Positions 17,934 to 22,402 of a stretch of DNA of 22,402 nucleotides are shown here, piece after piece. The translations under genes and the position numbers were made by a program. Numbering within the stretch: the stretch's first letter is position 1; every line of letters starts with the position of its first letter. The notes below the pieces were generated by a model that made no database searches, was not told where the DNA came from, and worked only from the letters and a program-made list of their open reading frames with translations. The stretch lies in contig JADKDV010000014.1 in the NCBI GenBank assembly GCA_016718315.1, positions 1 through 22,402 on the forward strand. The letters run 5' to 3'. The stretch comes from Candidatus Obscuribacter sp. (GTDB lineage Bacteria; Cyanobacteriota; Vampirovibrionia; Obscuribacterales; Obscuribacteraceae).

Positions 17934-18616
17934 GGGCATACTGTGCCATTAGTATTAGGCGGCGGCATAGAGGTCGATAGACTGCGCAGACAATTAATTA
18001 CATCAGCACTGGTAGTCTGACTAAAGTCTTCATAAAACGCACCTACTGATTTAAATTCACTGGTACCTCCAGAGCCACAATATCATCACAATAAGTGCGC
18101 AATGGGTCCATGGCCTCGATGCTAATCACTACTGGGCAGCCAAGGATAACCTGAGCAGCACCGCGCTCTCTGGCAGACTTAGCAGCCATGGCAGTCATAC
18201 CGGTGGCGATACCATCATCTACCAGGATTACAGTCTTACCTCTAAGGTAATGCGCTTGCAGTCAGCCAAATCAAAATACTGCAACTCTGTACTGCGAGTG
18301 TGTTCAAGCAGGATAAAACGCTCGTGCTCTACATAAGATTGCCAGCGTCTATCGGTAGGTATCTCCGGACTCAAAACCACAACACCATCAGATGACACCG
18401 CACCAAGGGGCGTATTCAGGTCTATATGGATAAGACAGTTTTTGGAAACAATGAGTTCCATTGGACTTGCTAAAAAACTCTTGCTACTCCCGCAGAAACA
18501 GGCACACCACCCCGCGGCAAACCGACTACCAATAGAGCGTTTGCCAGGGTCCTTTGGGAGATGATGAGATAGTCTCTGGCTAATAACTTACCGGCACTGG
18601 TGCGATTGCTAAACAT
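17930..18616 (-). CDS. Phosphoribosyltransferase-domain protein, frameshifted
   Basis: This is a type I PRTase fold protein. The ATG at 18614-18616 gives MFSNRTSAGKLLARDY, then VVGLPRGGVPVSAGVARV, then (next frame) NTPLGAVSSDGVVVLSPE. After a shift near 18235 comes the PRPP-binding loop VILVDDGIATGMTAMAAKSA (two acidic residues then a small-residue loop). A stop at 18043 is removed by adding one T to the short run at plus 18053-18055, giving VPVNFKSVGAFYEDFSQTTS and a TAG at 17932-17930. That C-terminus (VGAFYEDFSQ) matches the end expected for stand-alone PRTases of this group, which supports the extension. The repaired length is about 230 residues. The biological substrate is unknown. It overlaps the alcohol dehydrogenase stop by 4 bases. 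Confidence 0.82.
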
Positions 18617-18826
18617 GATAGCGGGTCGCCATCTGTACAAATACAATGTAACGCGGTAAAACCTTGGTCACATCAGCCCCGCTGACCAAGTCTGCTCCAG
18701 CCGCCGGATTGATAACCGCCTGACTGGCAACAGCCTGACTAACAATCGCAAGACTGATAACCACCGGCAAAGTAAGCGCACACAAAGCGCGTAACCGATA
18801 GTTACGGCTCTTATCGTGATTTACAT
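18609..18826 (-). CDS. Small putative secreted protein upstream of the phosphoribosyltransferase
   Basis: The minus-strand frame from about 18836 to a TAG at 18609-18611 reads NHDKSRNYRLRALCALTLPV then VISLAIVSQAVASQAVIN. This is a textbook signal peptide with cleavage near AVASQA, followed by about 35 residues ending VLPRYIVFVQMATRYHV. No ATG is in this frame, but an ATG at 18826-18824 becomes in-frame if one base is missing right after it (ATGG read as ATG). The TAG overlaps the PRTase ATG (ATGTTTAG). It may be a separate small protein, or the N-terminus of a fused product if another indel lies near 18612. No family is recognised. Confidence 0.45.
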
Positions 18827-18860
18827 GTTTGTCGCGGCTTAATTACTGGACTAAGTACCT

Positions 18861-21334
18861 TTATTTATCCAAAAGCTCAAACTGTGCCTCTTTTACGTCA
18901 CGGCTATTAGGACCAACAAAGACCTTAAAAGCTCCCGGCTCAGCCTTAAAATTGAGCTCTTGATTATAAAAGCGCAAATCTTCGCTGGACAATTCAAAAG
19001 ATACAACCTTGCTCTCACCGGGTGCCAGCTCAATACGTCTAAAGCCCTTTAGTTCTTTGACTGGGCGCGTAATACTGCCCACCAGATCCTGATATAGCTG
19101 CATGTCTCTATCGGCACTTTACCGGTATTGCTGACGGTGGCTGTAACTGTGAGTTTTTCACCCGGTGCCAGAGTGCTTTTGTTTAATGCCACGTCACTAT
19201 ATTTAAAGTCTGTGTAGCTCAGCCCATAACCGAATGGATAGAGTGGATCGTTAGAGACATCGAGATACTGTGAGTGGTATTTTTCACCAGGCACCAGGGG
19301 GCGTCCAGTGCTTTTGGCGTTGTAATAGATTGGTATTTGCCCCTCGTTACGAGGAAAGCTCATAGTCAGCTTAGCAGATGGATTAACATCGCCAAACAAG
19401 ACATCAACGATGGCACCACCAGCTTTGGTACCGCCGTACCAAGCCTCAAGATAGCATCAAGATTTTTGTCTTCCAGGTCAGTGTTAGCGGACGTCCGTTC
19501 ATTAGCACAAGTGCAACGGCTTACCGGTTTCTTTGAGAGCTTTAAGCAGGTTGACTGATTTTCAAATAGACCAATCATGCTACGACTAGCAGCCTCGCCG
19601 CTCATACAAAAGGGCTCACCCAAAACAACGACTGCCACGTCCGACTTACTTACGAGTGCCACGGCTTCTTTGATCACTTCTTGCGGAGTGCGACTATCAC
19701 AAGTCAGTTCTCCACCGTCATGATTGAGCTTCTCGATCATTTCTTTGTCATCAAGTAAATTGCAGCCCTTTGAGTATTCAAATTTGCCTTCGCCAAACTT
19801 TTGGCTGAGCGCATCCCAAATACTCTGAGCCTCACGCCCCCTGACCGTTAACGCTCCAACTACCGAGCAATTGCCGATGATTTACCAGCGGACCGATAAA
19901 AGCCATTTTTTTTGGGGTTTAAAAGGCCAAAAACTTGATTGTTGTTTTTAAGCAGTACCATACTTTTGCTAGCAGCAGTTTGGCCTAAGCGCCAGCTTTC
20001 CAGCACTCATGATCTGCAGGCTTTTGGTCTGGATTCATCGATAAATTTGCAGGGTTTCGGTAAATAGACCAAGATCGTACTTACAATCCAGTATGTGCCG
20101 GCAAGCAGCATCGACTTGACCCTCAGTGACTTTTGCCTTGCTAACAAGTAAGCTACCGTATTTGGTAAACAACTCACCGACCATATCCATGTCGACACCG
20201 GCATTGAGAGCCAGCTCGTTTCTTTTGTCATCCCCGACACCGTGCAACATCATCTCAGCAATAGCAGTGAATCCCGGTCACCACAAAGCCACTAAAGCCT
20301 CCACCATTGACGCAAGATTGGTCAATAGCCACTTGTTACCGCTAGATGGCATGCCATCAATCTCGTTAAAACTGGGCCAGCAGATGCCACACCAGCATCG
20401 ACTGCCGCCTTATAGTGGTGGCAAGTACTCGTTAAACATACGCACGGCCCGTGTCCACAGTGTTGTAATCGCGCCCGGCTTCGGCAGCACCAAGGGCAAA
20501 GTGTTTGACAAGCCATGAGTTTGTCATTGCCGCTATAGTTGTCGCCCTGATAGCCAGCGCACCATCGCTCCCGGCAACTCACTCACTTCCAAATAGGTAT
20601 CTTCGCCAGCACCTTCACAGACACGTCCCCAGCGGGGTCGCGGGCAATGTCAACCATCGGACTAAAAGTCCAGTTGAGACCATCAGCAGTGCTTCGTTAG
20701 CGGCAGCACTGGCAGTCTGCTTAATCAAACCCATGTCCCAGGATGCATTGGGCTTTCAAGCGGGACAGGAAATATCGTGCGATGTCCATGGATGACATCG
20801 TAGCCAAAATCAAAGGGAATTTTGAGACGCGACTTTGCACACAAGGTCTTGCATCTTGCGCACAGATGAAGGACCAATCAAGTTAAAGACTCCGCCTACC
20901 GCTCCTGAGGCAATTTTTTTCTTAACCCCTGACTCCAGTATCTGGTCCAGTAACATCGGCACCGATAGAGAGCAAATTGAGCGGATCGAGCTTTTCGTCA
21001 AGAGTCATCTTAGCCATCAGCGCAACTTATAAACTGCCCTTTAGCGCTTTTAGGCTGAGGTTGATACATGAGCAGCGGCTCAATTGTGTAAAACTTAGAG
21101 CTACTGGATTTTGTTGTGGCAGGTATTGCTGGATTTCTTGGACTCTTTAGTCTCTTTGGACTCTTTAGTGGCTTTCGACTCTTTAGACTCTTTAGATTCG
21201 TTTAGATCTTTAGCGCTTGTCTGTTCGGTCTTATTGGCTCGAGCTTGCGCTGGTAACATCCCCGCCTGGTACTGCCAGTGTGATAAAGCACTGGTTTGCA
21301 GTCCGACCAGTAAAGAGATACTCCAGTGTTTCAT
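18861..21334 (-). CDS. bglX: Periplasmic beta-glucosidase, glycoside hydrolase family 3 (BglX-type), heavily frameshifted
   Basis: This enzyme hydrolyses terminal beta-glucosides in the periplasm. The ATG at 21332-21334 starts an export leader (SISLLVGLQTSALSHWQYQA then LPAQARA), followed by a Lys/Glu/Ser-rich linker. The GH3 body appears in pieces, in correct order: MAKMTLDEK, TGPDTGV, IASGAVGGVFNLIG, FGYDVIHGHRTIFPVPLE, LNWTFSPMVDIARD, EGAGEDTY, GDNYSGNDKLMAC, FNEIDGIPSSG, EMMLHGVGDDKRNELALNAG, VDAACRHILDCKYDLGLF, VVVLGEPFCMSGEAASRSM, FGDVNPSAKLTMSFP and PLYPFGYGLSYTDFKYS. It ends in a fibronectin-III-like domain (ELKGFRRIELAPGESKVVSF). The nucleophile Asp is expected in the TD-TAI-EM strand near 20258-20275, where an indel garbles the codon. 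At least eight breaks occur. The repaired length is about 824 residues. Confidence 0.88.
21141..21203 (-). repeat. 9-bp tandem repeat encoding Lys-Glu-Ser units in the BglX leader
   Basis: Seven in-frame 9-base units, with four exact copies of gactcttta (21141-21149, 21159-21167, 21177-21185, 21186-21194) and variant units between, encode KES/KAT/KET tripeptides just after the export signal. This gives a flexible charged linker between the leader and the catalytic domain. Confidence 0.85.
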
Positions 21335-21408
21335 ATGGTAGCGAGTCCTATATACTGCGACTACTGAGACTACACCATCTCCCAGACTCCGTCATTAACA
21401 CAGGGAGC

Positions 21409-22401
21409 TTACAGAGCATGGCAAGCACCAGCAGCAATAATTGCCACCAGCTGCATGTATAAAGAGTCAATTAGCCATAGCGGTCGAGCAAACATTGCAC
21501 CAGTCAAGGTGTTGGACTAGCGCAGCGCTTGACTAAGTGGTCCGGGCTCAATTACAACCTTGCATTTTAGACTTTGGAAGTAGCATCCATAAAATGCGAG
21601 ACTCCTTTGTCATCGCAAAACACGATACCGGTATGGACAATATCCAGCCCAGCCAAATTAGTACAGACACCGACAATGTCTCCGGTCTTTAGCAGAGGCT
21701 GATGGCAGCGTCTTATCGAGCGGTATATATTGCATCTGTCGACTGTTGATAGCAGCTTCCTGCGCTTTTAGTTTTGCCTTACCCAGCTCCGGATGGGCAG
21801 TAAGTGCCTTATAGCTGGCTGGATGCGCTGACATAAAGCTGACTTTTTTGCTTGGAACGGCTCCAGCACCTGGCAGGTCAGAGAGCACTTTGACCACACC
21901 TTTTTGTTCGTTGTCATAGAGCCAGTCTAGTATAGTGCAATCGCGATGCATAACCATCTAATCTACCGCCACGATAGCGAGTGTTTGTCACCTCGCGCAG
22001 CAAATCAACAGGCTTATCTCCACCTTTTTGACATACGAGCAAAAGCAAGTTGATGCAAAAGGTGACACCAATCAAGACAGTCAATCAACAACTTGCTCGT
22101 GCGCACTATCTCTATCAGAAGGACCAGCCACATAAGGCGTCGTGACCAACTCTAACGCCGCACCCGCCCATCAAAGCACCGGTGGCAAGCTCGCTCCAGT
22201 GCTCCTTTTTGGCTTTGGTGACAATCCGGCTAAAGATGGTGCCCTTTAAACTCATTGTCGCCCAGCGTCTTTGCATTTGCATCCCGTCGACTTACCAGCA
22301 TCGACCTGCGCCGGGAGCGCGCCAGACTGGAGCAGTCGCCCGGCATAAGCGCAGCACCAACAGTGGCAAAATAGCTCAAACAAACGACGCGTAGTCATCA
22401 T
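21409..22401 (-). CDS. DUF1460 N-acetylmuramoyl-L-alanine amidase-like protein, frameshifted
   Basis: This is a predicted cell-wall amidase with a NlpC/P60-like cysteine-hydrolase fold. It begins MMTTRRLF at the right edge and continues in a second frame as VSYFATVGAALM, a plausible export signal. Family blocks in order are IFSRIVTKAKKEHWSELATG; ALELVTTPYVAGPSDRDSA; the nucleophile motif LDCVTFCINLLLL (after removing one G near 22075); DLLREVTNTRYRGGRLDG then YASRLHYT; LKTGDIVGVCTNLAGLDIVH then TGIVF (active-site His); KVVIEPGPLSQALR; and TLTGAMFARPL. A stop at 21567-21569 is bypassed by a one-base shift into the KVVIEPGPLS frame, which is the expected DUF1460 C-terminus, giving an end at 21409-21411. 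The repaired length is about 330 residues. It lies 75 bases upstream of bglX on the same strand. Confidence 0.8.
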
Positions 22402-22402
22402 A

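Noticed and set aside
20126..20518. 130-codon plus-strand frame
   Set aside because: It is antisense to the GH3 glucosidase, whose conserved blocks occupy the opposite strand across this interval.

Overview
This is a window of a gene-dense bacterial chromosome. Shine-Dalgarno-like GGAG/GAGG motifs precede several starts, genes are tightly packed on both strands, and an unusually large share of products carry signal peptides. The mix (WG-repeat/TPR protein, HEAT-repeat secreted protein, DUF4253 protein, DUF1460 amidase, periplasmic GH3 glucosidase, RecD2) fits a large-genome Gram-negative-type bacterium. My best guess is the Obscuribacterales/Vampirovibrionia (non-photosynthetic Cyanobacteria) group, held at low confidence because it rests on gene style and not on a marker gene.

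The dominant feature of the raw sequence is that most genes are broken into two to ten frames by single-base indels. Where I could work out the repair, the break often lies in a homopolymer run (examples: T at 6120-6126, A at 5603-5608, T at 7327-7331, T at 13482-13485, A at 17242-17247). The protein family signature continues directly in the next frame. I therefore read most breaks as assembly or base-calling errors rather than gene decay, and I annotate whole reconstructed genes. Only a few genes read straight through (1370-2512 and 14784-15887).

Layout. 1-841: poorly resolved, with fragments of hypothetical reading frames on both strands. 842-1335 (+): universal stress protein. 1370-4525 (-): a three-gene run, made of a protein with a possible cysteine-peptidase-like C-terminus (4525 to 3747) and two tandem paralogous secreted alpha-helical proteins (3745 to 2664 and 2512 to 1370), the last two separated by a minisatellite. 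4682-6346 (+): exported WG-repeat plus TPR protein. 6396-8026 (-): exported DUF4253 protein. 8199-9181 (+): exported alpha/beta hydrolase. 9182-10324: gene-poor, holding a badly broken AbiEi/DUF6088-like antitoxin-type regulator behind a perfect Shine-Dalgarno, and a small ORF. 10325-12381 (-): exported HEAT-repeat protein. 12482-14688 (-): RecD2 helicase with an extended -10 promoter. 14784-15887 (+): DUF900-like alpha/beta hydrolase. 15880-16708 (-): secreted repeat protein built from a short helical motif separated by Thr/Pro linkers, preceded by a two-helix membrane ORF (16757-16921). 16939-17933 (+): zinc-type alcohol dehydrogenase. 17930-18616 (-): phosphoribosyltransferase, with a small secreted ORF just upstream. 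18861-21334 (-): BglX-type GH3 beta-glucosidase. 21409-22401 (-): DUF1460 N-acetylmuramoyl-L-alanine amidase-like protein.

The left half is largely envelope or exported proteins of unknown function. The right end combines a periplasmic glucosidase with a cell-wall amidase, which suggests scavenging or remodelling of saccharide and peptidoglycan material. No rRNA, tRNA, CRISPR array, transposase or complete defence system was found.
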